Of a stretch of 64,000 nt of DNA, positions 25,150-36,415 are shown one piece after another. Position 1 is the first letter of the stretch, and the number at the start of each line of letters is the position of its first letter. A program made the translations under genes and the position numbers. The stretch comes from Adiantum capillus-veneris (Eukaryota > Streptophyta > Polypodiopsida > Polypodiales > Pteridaceae), in contig CM043944.1 of assembly GCA_014529385.2 (NCBI GenBank), positions 178,559,240 to 178,623,239 of the forward strand. Reading direction: 5' to 3'. Under the pieces are notes generated by a model that saw only the letters and a list, made by a program, of their open reading frames with translations, did no database searches and had not been told where the DNA came from.

Positions 25150-25937
25150 ATGTAACATTTAATGGCCTAATAACTTATGCGTAGCGGAAATTAGCATGAA
25201 CATAGTGGGCATTTCATTAGAATAGATTCCTAATGAGAATTACAAGAGTGCTTGGGTGCAGATAGCAACAAAAAGCATAACACCTAGTTAGATAGCATCA
25301 ACAATACTTTCAAAAGAGAGAGAAATTAAGCTATGACAACAGTTGAGGACCGGATTTTCATGGAGCCGGTCCCCCCTCCAAAAGGCTTTGTATTATGGTT
25401 TCTCCCATCAAGAGATACATTGTACAATACAAATCTTTGTGTTCCTTCAAGACTCGCTAGTGCAATGAAGATGAAAGATTCATGCACTTAGCAAAACACT
25501 TAGCAAACACAACTTTAATTATCCCCGTTCTCAGACCCAAGACCTCACACACCTTCAAAGATGGTGAGAGCTAGCAGGGTATGAGAGTAGATTGAGAGGA
25601 AGAAGGAGTATCTTACGAGAAAGATGTACATCTCCTCACATAATCACTCATATTAGCATAGCTTAGCTTAGTAATTAGCTTGGTAGAGGAGATGAGCATG
25701 CATTGAAGCTTGGCTCTTGGTTGGATTTGCATCCACATGCCAAGAGTATGTTGATGTAGGCTTCTATCTCACAAGCTTGGAGTAGGTGATGAGCTCTCCA
25801 TTAAAGCTTGAGAAGAGATAGTCTTCTCTTTCTTCACACATGAGATTGTGTGAGTGTGTGTGTGATAATGCCTTCCAAAAATCAGCCCCCTCCCTCTCTT
25901 GGGCGAGCCCTCTTGCTATTTGCTCTTGCTCAGCCCT

Positions 25938-26264
25938 CATTGGACCTCCCCAAGTCAAGCCAATGGCTATTAAGCAGCATAAGTGATAGCCTTCTGACAT
26001 GTGTCCCCCTTTCCCCTTTTGTGAGAGTTTTAGGTAATTTAATAATTAAATTAAACTCTCATTGGACCCCTTTGCCTCCTGGCCAATAGGAATCAGGCAA
26101 GCCATTGGGCTCCGGAATGCTCATTGGACCCCTTGGGAGACTGTCCAATAGTCATCTAGGAGACTTAATTCTCATTGGTTTTTTTATTAAGTGTTTTTAA
26201 ATTAATTAAATTAGATTTACTCTAGCCTAATTCTCATTGGTCCACCTCCAAGGCCATCCAATAG
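25938..26264. promoter_or_regulatory. Cluster of inverted CCAAT-box pairs in the LTR
   Basis: CATTGG is followed after about 20-26 bases by CCAAT four times: CATTGGACCTCC..GCCAATGG, CATTGGACCCC..GCCAATAG, CATTGGACCCC..TCCAATAG and CATTGGTCCACC..TCCAATAG, plus an unpaired CATTGG. The same cluster is at 18517-18846 in the other LTR. CCAAT boxes are bound by NF-Y; a role here is inference. Confidence 0.55.
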
Positions 26265-26338
26265 AAATTGGGCACACCTTGTGGGCATCTGGGCTAGGGA
26301 GCTGACATGTGTCCCTAATTCCCTTTGTGTAAAGGGAG

Positions 26339-26485
<147 letters not shown>

Positions 26486-26861
26486 TTATCTCTCATCCCC
26501 TACTCCCAAGGCTCGCCCCCTCCTATGTAGGGATTTGAAAAGACTTTTTGGTCACACACAAAGCATCCAATTTCCCCTAGGGTTGACCTTTGGACACAAC
26601 CTTTGAATTTTGGAACCTTAGCATTTTGGAAGGCTTAATGGGCTGAACCTTAGGGTCTTTTTAGCCCATTGTTGCACATGGCTCTTTTGCAGATGGCCCC
26701 CCCTTTGGATCCCTATTCTCCCTCCTTTGGATCCCTACTGTGGCCGGTCTTCTAGCTTAACCAATATTCTAGATTTTTCTCCCCTGGCACTTCCCCATAT
26801 TAAATGATCAGTTTAACATGAGAAAATCATTTAGGAGAATTAGATATTGATTATTATGACA

Positions 26862-26866
26862 TGGAC
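26862..26866. repeat. Target-site duplication TGGAC (right)
   Basis: Identical to 17724-17728. Confidence 0.95.
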
Positions 26867-27607
26867 TTGCAAGAAGACAACTTATGACAGATTAGGTGTG
26901 TTTGGGTGTGAAGCATTCTCACACATTTCCAAAGAGCTTCACAAGAAGCTAGATCCCAATCACACAAGTGCATCTTCATTGATTATAGTGCAGATGGAGA
27001 TGGGCTATCATCTTTAGCACCCAAAATTTGGAAAGGTTATTTGCAAGTCACAAGTGGTATTTAATGAGTCTAATGCATAGACAACCTGTCAAAGAGTTAG
27101 AATATCGAAAAGTAAAATTTGAGGACGTAGCCTCCACAAATTTGGGAAAACCAACTCAATATATAGGTGAATCTAGCGGTCAGGTAGCGAGGATATCTAT
27201 GTGTGTATCTTGTGCCCTTGAGCGAGGATTGGACTATATGTTAGTCACTGATTGCGATGAAACCACTTGTTACAAAGAAGCTATTCAAATGGAAGATATC
27301 GTGAAGTGGACCAAGTTATTCAATTTGAGTGCAACTCAATTGTGAATAATGACACATGAAACCTAGTTGAATTGCCAAAAGGCAAGCACACCTTATCTTG
27401 AAAATGGATTCACAAGGATAAGTTTACATCTGATGATCCTAAGCCTAAGTACAAGGCTAGATTAGTTGCTAAGGGATTCAAGTAGTAAAAGGGAGTTGAT
27501 TTTGATGAAATATTCTTGCTAGTAGTCAACATGACTACATTGTGTACAATGCTCGGCCTAGTATCCATAGAGGACGTGGAGCTTGTCCAAATGGATGTGA
27601 AGGCAAA
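26862..27607 (+). pseudogene. Copia integrase end and RT start
   Basis: Begins with the duplicated TGGAC and continues with RLGVFGCEAFSHISKELHKK, an IDYSADGDGLS-like stretch and RSHKWYLMS-like sequence. RT follows: NDTWNLVELPKGKHTLSW-like and YKARLVAKGFK, followed by adjacent TAG and TAA (27483-27488) exactly where copia elements usually have Gln-Gln before KG(I/V)DF. It ends at a run of T that I take as the LINE poly(A) junction. Confidence 0.8.
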
Positions 27608-27800
27608 TTTTTTTCTTGAGAAAAGATCCTTCTATTAGTTAATAAAACTGCCCATTGGGCTACAACCACCTCTACTAGAGAGGGGTACATCAACCATAAG
27701 GGGAGACTCTCCCAATGAAAAAACAACATATGTACAATGAGGGCTAAATCAAGAGATGGGAGGAGGGAAAAGCCACATAGGTGGACAATAGTGCCATATG
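27608..27800 (-). other. LINE 3' end
   Basis: Non-coding end of the LINE with a 7-base A-run on the minus strand at 27608-27614. No clear polyadenylation signal. Confidence 0.6.
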
Positions 27801-28400
27801 AGCTCATGGTGAAGAAAGGCCCAAGGTTTCAGAGTCGAAGGAACTCCTCTCTGCGCTCTCGCATGCGGTCAGAGCTACCCTGAAGTCTCTTGAACTGTCC
27901 CCTAAGAGTATGGATTAACTCCAGCCAAAAATCTCAAACAGTCTCCGCTGGTGGCACAAGGAGAACCTTGAAGATGTGAAAGCAGTGGGCCCACCAAATG
28001 AACCAGAGTGTCAAGCCACAGGGAGCTCCCACACCTCTCTCTCACTGCACCACTCTTGTGGGGTAAGCTCTATAACAGGCTGGAGTATAGGTCGACCCCC
28101 TTGTATCACTATCATCCTGATGGTGAGGATAGCTCAAAATGTAGTGAAGGGCCCGTGAGAGTGGACCAAGCAGCTTCCCCCCAAGTGTATTGTAGTGTTG
28201 TGGAAAGAGTTGGCATCAGTCAAAGGACCCAAAGCCAAACTATTGTGCCACAGGATAGTCTTACAAACAGTGATACTGACTCTCCAAAGGATGGTCACAA
28301 GATGCACATGCTGCCAAAAGGCCTTTGTGTACCAGCCATCTTCCCATTGCTATAGCTCTATGTGAAACTAGCCACTGGAACAACGTGACTCATTGCAATT
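27801..28400 (-). pseudogene. LINE zf-RVT domain
   Basis: Minus-strand translation gives GRWLVHKGLLAACASCDHPL, then ESQYHC with stop, then DYPVAQ. This is the C-x2-C...H-x4-C type zinc-binding zf-RVT domain found at the end of plant LINE ORF2 proteins, where W(x)C(A)A..W usually follows. Downstream is WLELIHTLRGQFKRL, then MRERREEFLRLRNLG. Stops interrupt it. Confidence 0.75.
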
Positions 28401-28949
28401 GTTTGGCATCCCACAACCTCACCCAAAAGACTGACAAGAACTTAGCTATGAGACCCTCCTCCTACCAATGATGTGTGACAGGAGGATGAGCCTCTGATCT
28501 CTGTGCTGCCAATATGTGACATCCCAGTCAAACAGTGTATTAGAAGAAAGGGACCCCTTCAAAACCACTCTCCAGGATCCCACTGCACTCGTGCCAGTGG
28601 ATAACTCTCCCAAGCCCAAAGCCTCCAATGTCCTGTCTCAAGAGTTGCAGGGTCAAGATAGATGATAGAAGTCCTCCCGCAGATGCCCACTACTTGGATC
28701 CTCTAAAAACAACACTTTGCAACATGTGGAGCCTCTACTGAGACTCTGTGTAGTTGACCCTCTCCCTGTATCCCAAAGAACATGGAGGGTACAGTCTCTG
28801 AGCATGCTCAAATTGCGATGAGGTCCTCCAGTCCTGTGAAGGCCCCCATCCATCTGGGAGCTGCTGCCTCTAGGGGTGCAAGCCATGCAGTGGGTATAGC
28901 CTCTTTGATTTCTTGACACATGCTTTGCGCCCCCCTCATGCCATGTAGC
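28401..28949 (-). other. LINE ORF2 region between RT and zf-RVT
   Basis: No separate gene. It should correspond to the RT-to-zf-RVT linker; open frames are shadows or broken pieces. Confidence 0.5.
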
Positions 28950-29727
28950 TAGATGCTTTGTAACTCCTCTTGAAAACCTGAGAACTAAAGCTAGTGACCT
29001 AGAGTGCGTGCTGGACCCTCTGCCATGGGACCCCAAGCAACATGAAGCATACTACCAACCAAGTGGCCTCTTTGAGTGTTGACCATGGGGTTCCAAACAA
29101 GGGGCTATCTCAAGCACTCCTCCGTGCAGGTAGGCTGGTGCTGCTCTAGGCCTCTCTGCAATTGCTCGCAAGAGCAAAGAAGGCTCACAACAAAACAATC
29201 CTCTAGTCTACTTCTCAAACAAACTCTGTGCATCCATATGATGGAAGGTCTCCAAGGGCCTCCTGCTTGAGGCACTCAAGCTCAAAGACACTGAAGCAAA
29301 AAATCCTTCCAAGGCTCCTCCCCTAGAAGAAGTCCTCTAACAACAAACTTCCCAAGAAGGGCTCTACTATGATGTGATGGGTCTATGATCTCTAGCCCCC
29401 CTGAGAACAAGGTAGAGTGATGACCTCCCATGCTACTTTGGCCCGGGCTATCTGAGTGTCCGCCTTGACCAAATTAATTTCCTGATAAGCCTCTCTACCT
29501 GGCTAATGCAAGAGCTCAAAAAGATCCAACAAGATGTAATGTACCAGATAGTAGCCAACAACACTTGGTTGGCCACTACAACTCTTCCGAACAAAGAGGG
29601 TCATGCCGAACTCCAATGAAGCAACTTCCTCTTGATGGACAGGAGGAGGGGAGAAATCTACTGCTCAGGAGACAAGTCCAGGCCAATCTGACAGCCCAAG
29701 TAGAGAACTTCAGTCCCTGGGGGAATT
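28950..29727 (-). pseudogene. LINE RT, C-terminal part
   Basis: Minus-strand frame: YLGCQIGLDLSPEQ, TAG, ISPLLLSI, then KLLHWSSA, TGA, PSLFGRVVVANQVLLATIWY, then ITSCWIF and VERLIRK. This is the post-catalytic 'thumb' region of plant LINE RT (YLG..G....W..A..SLAGR..VAN.VL....WY). It joins the RT N-terminal part at 36416 once the copia element is removed. Confidence 0.8.
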
Positions 29728-29974
29728 TGAAGGAGAGGAGCCAGGAGCACAGCGAAATAGGAAGATGAATACGGACACACACTCACACACACAGGTTGGA
29801 GGGGAGAGATGACACACACACTGTGTGCCCCCTTTCTTTCTTCTCTATCTTATGCATTTAGGCACAATACACACTCTACTTGTTGTTAGTGGCTTACAAG
29901 AGTGTATAGTTGTACACTTAGGGTTAGTAGCAGTTAGTAATGGACAGTCAGCCACATGGCCATTAAACCTAACA
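29728..29974 (-). repeat. 3' LTR of deleted copia element
   Basis: A 247-bp LTR. It is preceded on the minus strand by the purine tract AAGTGGGAGAA. Confidence 0.85.
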
Positions 29975-30303
29975 TTCTCCCACTTGATGGCCAATGTGGG
30001 AGACCATAAGAATGAAAGAAAACCACGCTTCACCCAATGCCCATCAACTCACGACAATACTGAAACTGATGGCTGGAGAGACTTTTAGTGAGTGCATCTA
30101 CTGTGTTTTCTGGCGTAGAAATCTTCACTAAATCAAGGCTCTTGTTTGCGACGCATTCACGACTGAAGTGATAACGCACATCAATGTGTTTTGTTCTGGA
30201 ATAAAACACTGGATTGTTAGCCAAGGCAATAGCACTGACTGTCACAATGAAGAATTGGTGTACACTGCTCTAATCCAAGATCTTTGACAAGGAGAGCAAG
30301 CCA
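29975..30303 (-). pseudogene. Copia RNase H end
   Basis: Minus-strand ALANNPVFYSRTKHIDVRYH, FSRECV, then LVKISTPENTVDALTKSL: the end of copia RNase H. The frame is interrupted on its right by the insertion at 30304. Confidence 0.82.
30299..30303. repeat. Target-site duplication AGCCA (left)
   Basis: Identical to 35727-35731. Confidence 0.93.
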
Positions 30304-31017
30304 TGTTAGGAAATAAGACATAGCTAAATAGATATTTGAGTAGATTACTTAATGGAGAGAGATAAATTTCACACACAAAAGATTATAGAGTAGAGAGAGA
30401 GAGAGAGAGTACATACGATATACGTGGTTCACCCAATGGGCTACGTCCACGGGAAAGCAGCCACTCAATGGCTTTAGTACTTCAAAACAAGAAGTAGTTT
30501 ACAAAGGGATTATACCCTTAATAGAGCTCTCGCCTTGCTTCACTCTCACCACCTCACACTCATCTGGTTGCATCAAATTCACACTATAAAATGTGTGTAG
30601 AAATGGCCTCCGTTTATAGGCCAAAAGGGCTGCCCTCTCTCATGAGAGGCAGCCATGTGTAGCCGCCCTTGTGTAGCTAAGTCCAAATCAGACGCTCCAA
30701 TCCGCCAATGTGTGGCCGCCCTTGAGAAGACAAGTCCGCTTTTGAATTTGGCCACCGGCCACCGGCCATTGACTTCCGATCACCGGCCAACCGACCGGTT
30801 GTTTTCCGATCACTTTCTGACCGCCATCCGGCCATAATATTCCGGCAAGGGGAAAAAAGTCTCCTAAAGTTGCCCCTGATTTTTGGCCGTGAAAATTTTG
30901 GTTTTCAGAGAGTGGTTTTCCTTCACGCACGATGGCTTCTCCTCATAATGGGGGCCTTACAAATGTGCGCTTTTACCACAGAAAATTACAAGGGTAAATC
31001 AGGCTCCATACTTAACA
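30304..31017 (-). repeat. 3' LTR of nested copia
   Basis: A 714-bp LTR with a (GA)n tract near 30391-30408 and a GC-rich block with repeated CCGGCCACCGGCC-type motifs near 30760-30800. Its partner is 35010-35726. Confidence 0.92.
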
Positions 31018-31034
31018 ATCTCCCACTTGGAGAC
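31018..31034 (-). promoter_or_regulatory. Polypurine tract of nested copia
   Basis: Minus-strand CTCCAAGTGGGAGAT abuts the 3' LTR. Confidence 0.7.
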
Positions 31035-31665
31035 TGATCTCCAAACCAAACCTGTGATTGCTTTCCATCCTGGCTTCTTATCCTTGAATGCCGATTGAAG
31101 ATGAGCAAAAGCTCAACTTCTCCTTGTTGACCACTTTTGTAAACATGTCAGCAGGATTTTCACTTGTATACACCTTTCCTAGCTTTAGCTGTCCCTCTTC
31201 CAAAAGAGAGCGTATGAAGTCATATCTCACCTCAATGTGCTTTGTCCTTTAATGAAAGGCTGAGTTCTTCGCAAGATGGATAGTGCTTTGGCTATCACTG
31301 TACAAGACACAATTGTCTTGTTTAAATCCAATCTCTTCTAAGAATCTGTGAAGCCACATAATTTCTTTGCTTGCCTCCGTCATTGCTACATACTCTGCTT
31401 TCGTGGTAGAAAGTGAGACCACTTTCTGCAGCTTTGAAGCCCAGCTTATTGTTGTGCCTCCAACTGTGAAGACATACCCAGTAGTGCTCCTTCGAGTTTC
31501 TTTCTCACCTGCCATGTCTGCATCAACATACCCTTCTAGAAAAATATCAGTTCCTCCAAAATACAAAGCATTTGTTGTTGTCCCTTTTAGATACCTAAGT
31601 ATCCACTTCACAGCTTGCCAATGCTCTTTTCCTGGGTTGTCCATGAACCTACTCACAAATCCCAC
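31035..31665 (-). pseudogene. Copia RNase H
   Basis: Minus-strand frame: ILRYLKGTTTNALYFGG, YVDADMAGEKETRRSTTGYV, SWASKLQKVVSLSTTKAEYV, LYSDSQSTIHLAKNSAFH. A TAA (near 31249) follows, then RTKHIEVRYDFI and NPADMFTK in frame, so one stop breaks it. A TGA at about 31688 separates it from the RT frame. Confidence 0.9.
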
Positions 31666-31689
31666 TGCATGTGCAATGTCTGGCCTTGT

Positions 31690-33216
31690 TCAAACCATAG
31701 CATACATTAGAGAACCTACCGTTGCAGCATATGGAACTTTAGACATATAGGCTATCTCCTCTTGTGTCTTTGGACACATATCCTTCGTTAGTTTAAAGTG
31801 ACCAACCAAAGATTTAGAAACTGGTTTTGCATTTTGCATTGCAAACCTTCCTATTACCTTCTTGATGTAATCTTCTTGAGATAGCTTTATTGTCTTCTTC
31901 GTCTTGTCCCTTGATATTTTCATACCAAGTATCCTCTTTGCAGCACCTAAATATTTCATTGAAAAATATTTAGACAGCTTCTCTTTTAGGTCTTTGATGT
32001 CCTGCATGTTAGCACTTGCAATCAACATGTCATCAACATACAACATTACGATGATAAATTTCCCATCTCCCAAATTCTTTGTGTAGACGCAGTGATCCGA
32101 GTTGCACCTTGTGAATCCATGATCCAACATCCATCGATCAAACTTCAAGTACCGTTGTCTTGATGCTTGCTTTAAACCATACAAGATCTTCTTTAATCTG
32201 CAAACCATTTTCTCCTTACCTTTTACTTTATACCCCTTTGGTTGAAGCATGTAGATTTCCTCCTCTAAGTCACCGTGAGGGAATGCCATATTTACATCCA
32301 TTTGCTCGAGATTTAGATCATGAGCAGCCACAAGGCTTAAGACAAGCCTAATTGAGTTCATTTTTACAACAGGAGAAAATATTTCATTGAAGTCAATACC
32401 TTTCTTTTGAGAAAACCCTTTTACCACAAGCCTAGACTTGTACCTTTTCTTCCCACCTTCTTCTTCCTTTAGCTTGTACACCCATTTGTTTTGAAGTGCC
32501 CGCTTACCTTTAGGAAACTCAACCAACTCCCATGTTTGGTTGCGATGTAGTGAGTCCATATCCACTTGCATGCTCTTCATCCATTCTTCTTTGGATTCAT
32601 GTTGCAAAGCTTCTTCGTATGATTCCTGCTCTCCAGAATCTGAGATCAAGAGATGGTTGAAGGAAGGAACAAACCTTTCTGGAGGTCTACTTGCTCTTGT
32701 AGATCTTCGGGGAATAGGTTGAGGCTCCTCATTTGGTTGCAGGTGTTGCACATTGTCACCGTTTGCAGTCCTTGAGTCTTCACCGTCCTCAAGCTCCATG
32801 TACTCATCACCTGTTTCTTTTGTTTGTTTTCTTTCCAAGTAATCTTTGTACAAATTTTTTTTGTTAAAAATTACATCACTACTCCTTAAGATTTTACCAT
32901 CTTCAGGATTCCATAGGTGATACCCAAAGTCACCTTCTCCATAGCCAGTGAAGAAACACTTTTTTAGCTTTGCATCTAGCTGTGATCGTAGGCTTCTATC
33001 TATGTGCATGAAAGCCTCACACCCAAACACTTTGAGAAACGCATAATTCACCGGTTTATCTGTCCATGCCTCTTCTGGAACTCCCCCATCCAATGCCATT
33101 GAGGGTGACCGATTGATTAAGTACACAGACGTACTTACAACTTCCTCCCAAAGCTCAAGCGGTAGGTCTGCATGTAGCCGCATGCTTCGTGCTTGATCCA
33201 TGATTGTCATGTTCAT
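31690..33216 (-). pseudogene. Copia integrase end and reverse transcriptase
   Basis: A 508-codon frame. It begins MNMTIMDQARSMRLHADLPL (end of the integrase core), then VFGCEAFMHIDRSLRSQLD and CFFTGYGEGDFGYHLWNPED. RT follows: WMKSMQVDMDSLHRNQTWEL, NKWVYKLKEEEGG, RLVVKGFSQKKGIDFNEIFS, MDVNMAFPHGDLEEEIYM and the catalytic VMLYVDDMLIA. It is bounded by a TAG within the NGIxERMN motif upstream. Nearly intact. Confidence 0.92.
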
Positions 33217-33342
33217 CCTTTCCTAAATCCCATTTTGTTGAGGTGTCCTTGGGGTTGTCCATTGCCTCTGAATTCCATTGCTAGCACAAAAGCTTTCAAA
33301 AGCTTGGCTGCAATATTCACCTCCATTGTCTGATCTGAGGCA

Positions 33343-34053
33343 TTAAACCTTGCTACCTGTTTCATTCTCCACAAAGGCTTTCCACCTTTGAAATATGGAA
33401 AATACATCGGATTTATTCTTCATGACATAAACCCATGTTTTTCTAGTTGCATCGTCTATGAATGTTACATAGTACAATGAGCCACCAAGTGATGGTGTAC
33501 TTGCAGGACCCCAAACATCAAAATGAACCAACTCAAGTTTTTTATTTTTTCTTTTATTTCTTGATTTTTGTAATTTTACCCTCTTTTGTTTACCATAAAC
33601 AAAATCTTCACAGAACTCTAAGTCCACTTCTTTCAAACCTGGTAGAAGCTTCTTTGTTTGAAGGATTTTCATTCCTTTGGCACTCATATGCCCAAGTCGG
33701 TAGTGCCACACTGCACTGTCAACTTCTATAGTTGCTGCACAAGCTGAAGGTTGCATGCTAACAGTACACAAGTAAAGTGTACCGACCTTTTCTCCCTTGG
33801 AAACCACCAAAGATCCCTTTGAGATCTTCCACCATTTGTTTCCGAATGCAATGTTGTGACCTTCATCGTCCAATTGTCCTATAGAGATCAAATTTTTGCG
33901 AAGAGAAGGAACATGCCTAACATCTTTAAGCTTCCATTCATTTTCGTTAGCAGTTTTGATAGAAACTGTACCTTTGTCAACAATCTCACAAGCTTCATCA
34001 TCTCCCATTACCTTTGGTGTAGTGTTGGAAATGTTGCTTGTGTGGTGTCGCAT
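33343..34053 (-). pseudogene. Copia pre-integrase and integrase
   Basis: Minus-strand frame with DVRHVPSLRKNLISIGQLDD (end of protease region), WHYRLGHMSAKGMKIL, then LELVHFDVWGPASTPSLGGS, YYVTFIDDATRKTWVYVMK. It ends at TAA before [10 protein letters not shown], which continues in a neighbouring segment (33213-33342) as R-DNGGEY, TPQQNGI. An upstream shift separates it from Gag. Confidence 0.9.
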
Positions 34054-34945
34054 GGAATGAAGCCCCGGAATCTACTATCCAGGAATTAGACACATTGTCT
34101 AATGAGAGAATTAGAGCATCTTGCTCTACTTTACCTACCACATTGGCCTCCAATGTTGGCTTGTTGTCTTGAGACTCTGTCTCCTTCTTCTTCTTGGACC
34201 AGCAATCCTTCTTGACGTGGCCCTTCTTGCCGCAGTTCCAACATTCAAGAACTGACTTTGTGCGTGACTTGCTCCTCCGATCACGACCCTTTTGGTTTTT
34301 GAACCTCTCCTTAGGCCTTCCTCTTGTTTCCACTGATAGTGCAGCACTTGATGATTCTCCTGTACTTCTCCTTCGCATTTCCTCGCTTAAGAGAACACCC
34401 ACAACATCATCAAACTTAAGAGTATTTGTACCAGAGAAAGAATTACTTACAGCCATCACAAGGCTCTCCCAACTATCCGGTAGAGATGATAGTATAAGGA
34501 GAGCTCGCACTTCGTCATCGAAATTGATTTTCACCGATTGAAGTTGACTTATGTTTGTGTTAAAGTCATTTAGGTGTTCTGCAACTGAACCATTCTCTAC
34601 CATCTTTAGATTGAACAAGCGCTTCATAAGAAATACCCTATTGGATGCCGATGGTTTCTCGTAGAAGTCGTCAAGTGACTTCATCAAGTCCTCCGTGGTC
34701 TTCATATCCGAAACATTGAAGGCCACCGTTGACACCAAGCTTAACCGGATTGTTCCCAGCGACTTTCGATCAAGGACAATCCATGCTTCATATGCCATCG
34801 TTGCAGGTTTCTTTGTAAGACCGCCTAGTGGCAAATAGAGGTCCTTCTGGTAGAGATAGTCTTCAATCTGCATCTTCCAATGTTGGTAGTTTTTGCCGTT
34901 GAACTTCTCAATCTTGAGCTTCCCTTCCTCTGCCATAACTCCCAC
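33998..34945 (-). pseudogene. Copia Gag and protease start
   Basis: Begins MGVMAEEGKLKIEKFNGKNY, a copia Gag N-terminus (often ..F.G.NY..W). The zinc knuckle CWNCGKKGHVKKDCW lies near residue 233 and the protease motif WIVDSGASFHATPH near 290. A frameshift near 34050 breaks protease. This ATG lies about 65 bases from the LTR, a usual leader length. Confidence 0.92.
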
Positions 34946-34990
34946 TCAATTCAAGGAATCCTTTCCTTGAGATAATTTAGCTACGAGCAA

Positions 34991-35007
34991 ACCTTGCTTT
35001 GATACCA
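34991..35007 (-). promoter_or_regulatory. Primer-binding site of nested copia
   Basis: Minus-strand TGGTATCAAAGCAAGGT, one base different from the usual iMet site. Confidence 0.9.
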
Positions 35008-35009
35008 GT

Positions 35010-35726
35010 TGTTAGGAAATAAGACATAGCTAAATAGATATTTGAGTAGATTACTTAATGGAGAGATATAAACTTCACACACAAAAGATTATAGAGTAGA
35101 GAGAGAGAGAGAGAGAGAGAGTACACACGATATACGTGGTTCACCCAATGTGGGCTACGTCCACGGGAAAGCAACCACTCAATGGCTTTAGTACTTCAAA
35201 ACAAGAAGTAGTTTACAAAGGGATTATACCCTCAATGGAGCTCCTGCCTTGCTTCACTCTCACCACCTCACACTCACCTGGTTGCATCAGCTTCACACTA
35301 TGAAATGTGTGTAGAAATGGCCTCCTTTTATAGGCCAAAAGAGCTACCCTCTCTTATGAGAGGCAGCCATGTGTAGCCGCCCTTGTGTAGATAAGTCCAA
35401 ATCAGACCCTCCGATCCGCCCATGTGTGGCCGCCCTTGAGAAGACAAGTCCGCTTTTGAATTCGGCCACCGGCCACCGGCCATTGACAACCGGCCAACCG
35501 ACCGGTTTTTTTCCGATCACTTTTCGACCGCCGTCCGGCCATAATATTCGAGCGAGGAAAAAAAGTCTCCTAAAATTGCCCCTGATTTTTGGCCGCCGTG
35601 AAAATTTTGGTTTCCGACGAGCGATTTTCCTTCATGCACGATAGCTTCTCCTCATAATGGGGGCCTTACAAATGTGCGCTTTTACCAGAGAAAATTACAA
35701 GGGTAAATCAGGCTCCATACTTAACA
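35010..35726 (-). repeat. 5' LTR of nested copia
   Basis: A 717-bp partner of 30304-31017; the (GA)n tract is longer here and the GC-rich block lacks a few bases. Confidence 0.92.
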
Positions 35727-35731
35727 AGCCA
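35727..35731. repeat. Target-site duplication AGCCA (right)
   Basis: Identical to 30299-30303. Confidence 0.93.
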
Positions 35732-36149
35732 AATAGCTTCTTTGCATGCCTTACTCAATGCAACATACTCTGCCTTTGTGGTAGAAATGGATGTATTTTA
35801 GTGTAGCATTAGAAGCAGAGTTACTAACAACTATGCAAAAGATATCCCAAGAGTGTGTGGATGAGGCCACTCCAAAAGACAAACTGCAACAATGGTACCT
35901 GTAATGGCTATGGAACCTTTGCAACACAAACTACCAAAAGAGAGCTGAAAAATGTAGCTGCTGAATTGTAGCTCGAATGAAGTTTTTGATGGCACGAATG
36001 GCTCCGAAAGGGGGGTAAAACAATAGCAAACCTATTGGAACCGCTCTCGAAATGCTGAATTTGCCGATGCCAAAGTTGAAACCCTGTTTGCTCTCTTGAA
36101 AGTGCGCGCGCGGAAGCAATTTTGGGAATGAACCAGCTCTGATACCAGA
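35727..36149 (-). pseudogene. Residual interior of deleted copia
   Basis: Near 35730-35790 the minus strand reads as the RNase H (TTKAEYVALSKA-like) region of copia. The rest lacks domains and ends at the PBS (36135-36147, TGGTATCAGAGCT on the minus strand). Confidence 0.6.
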
Positions 36150-36415
36150 TGAAGGAGAGGAATCGGGAGCACAACGGAAGAGGAAGATGAATACGCAGAC
36201 ACACTCACACACACACCACCATAGCCACACACATAGGTTGGAGGGGGGGAGCTGACACACACTGTGTGCCCCCTTTCTTTCTTCTTTCTCTTATGCACTT
36301 AGGCACAATACACACTCTACTTTTTGTTAGTGTCTCACACAAGTGTATAGATGTACACTTAGGGTTAGTAGTAGTTAGCGATGGCCAATCAGCCACATGG
36401 CCATTAAACCTAACA
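36150..36415 (-). repeat. 5' LTR of deleted copia element
   Basis: A 266-bp partner of 29728-29974, with a slightly longer CA-rich stretch. Confidence 0.85.

Larger units (their letters stand above)
30304..35726 (-). mobile_element. Copia retrotransposon with complete domains, nested in a copia
   Basis: LTRs 30304-31017 and 35010-35726 (TGTTAGGAAATAAG...CTTAACA), PBS, and on the minus strand Gag, protease, integrase, RT and RNase H in copia order. A perfect AGCCA duplication flanks it. Only a few stops and shifts interrupt the polyprotein. It is the youngest insertion of this branch of the nest. Confidence 0.95.
29728..36415 (-). mobile_element. Copia element, mostly deleted inside, host of another copia
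   Basis: LTRs 29728-29974 and 36150-36415 (start TGAAGGAGAGGA, end AAACCTAACA) with a PBS next to the right one. Excluding the nested copia at 30304-35726, the interior is only about 750 bp. It holds RNase H remnants on both sides of the nested element, with the PBS close behind, so gag to RT is deleted. The flanking 5-mers GAATT (29723-29727) and AAATC (36416-36420) match at 3 of 5; both can derive from one 5-mer by single transitions, but they are not a proven duplication. Confidence 0.82.

Noticed and set aside
30655-30930. Frames with repeated P-x-T-x-H-R-P motifs in copia LTRs
   Set aside because: They translate the GC-rich CCGGCCACCGGCC repeats inside the LTR and recur at 35369-35644.
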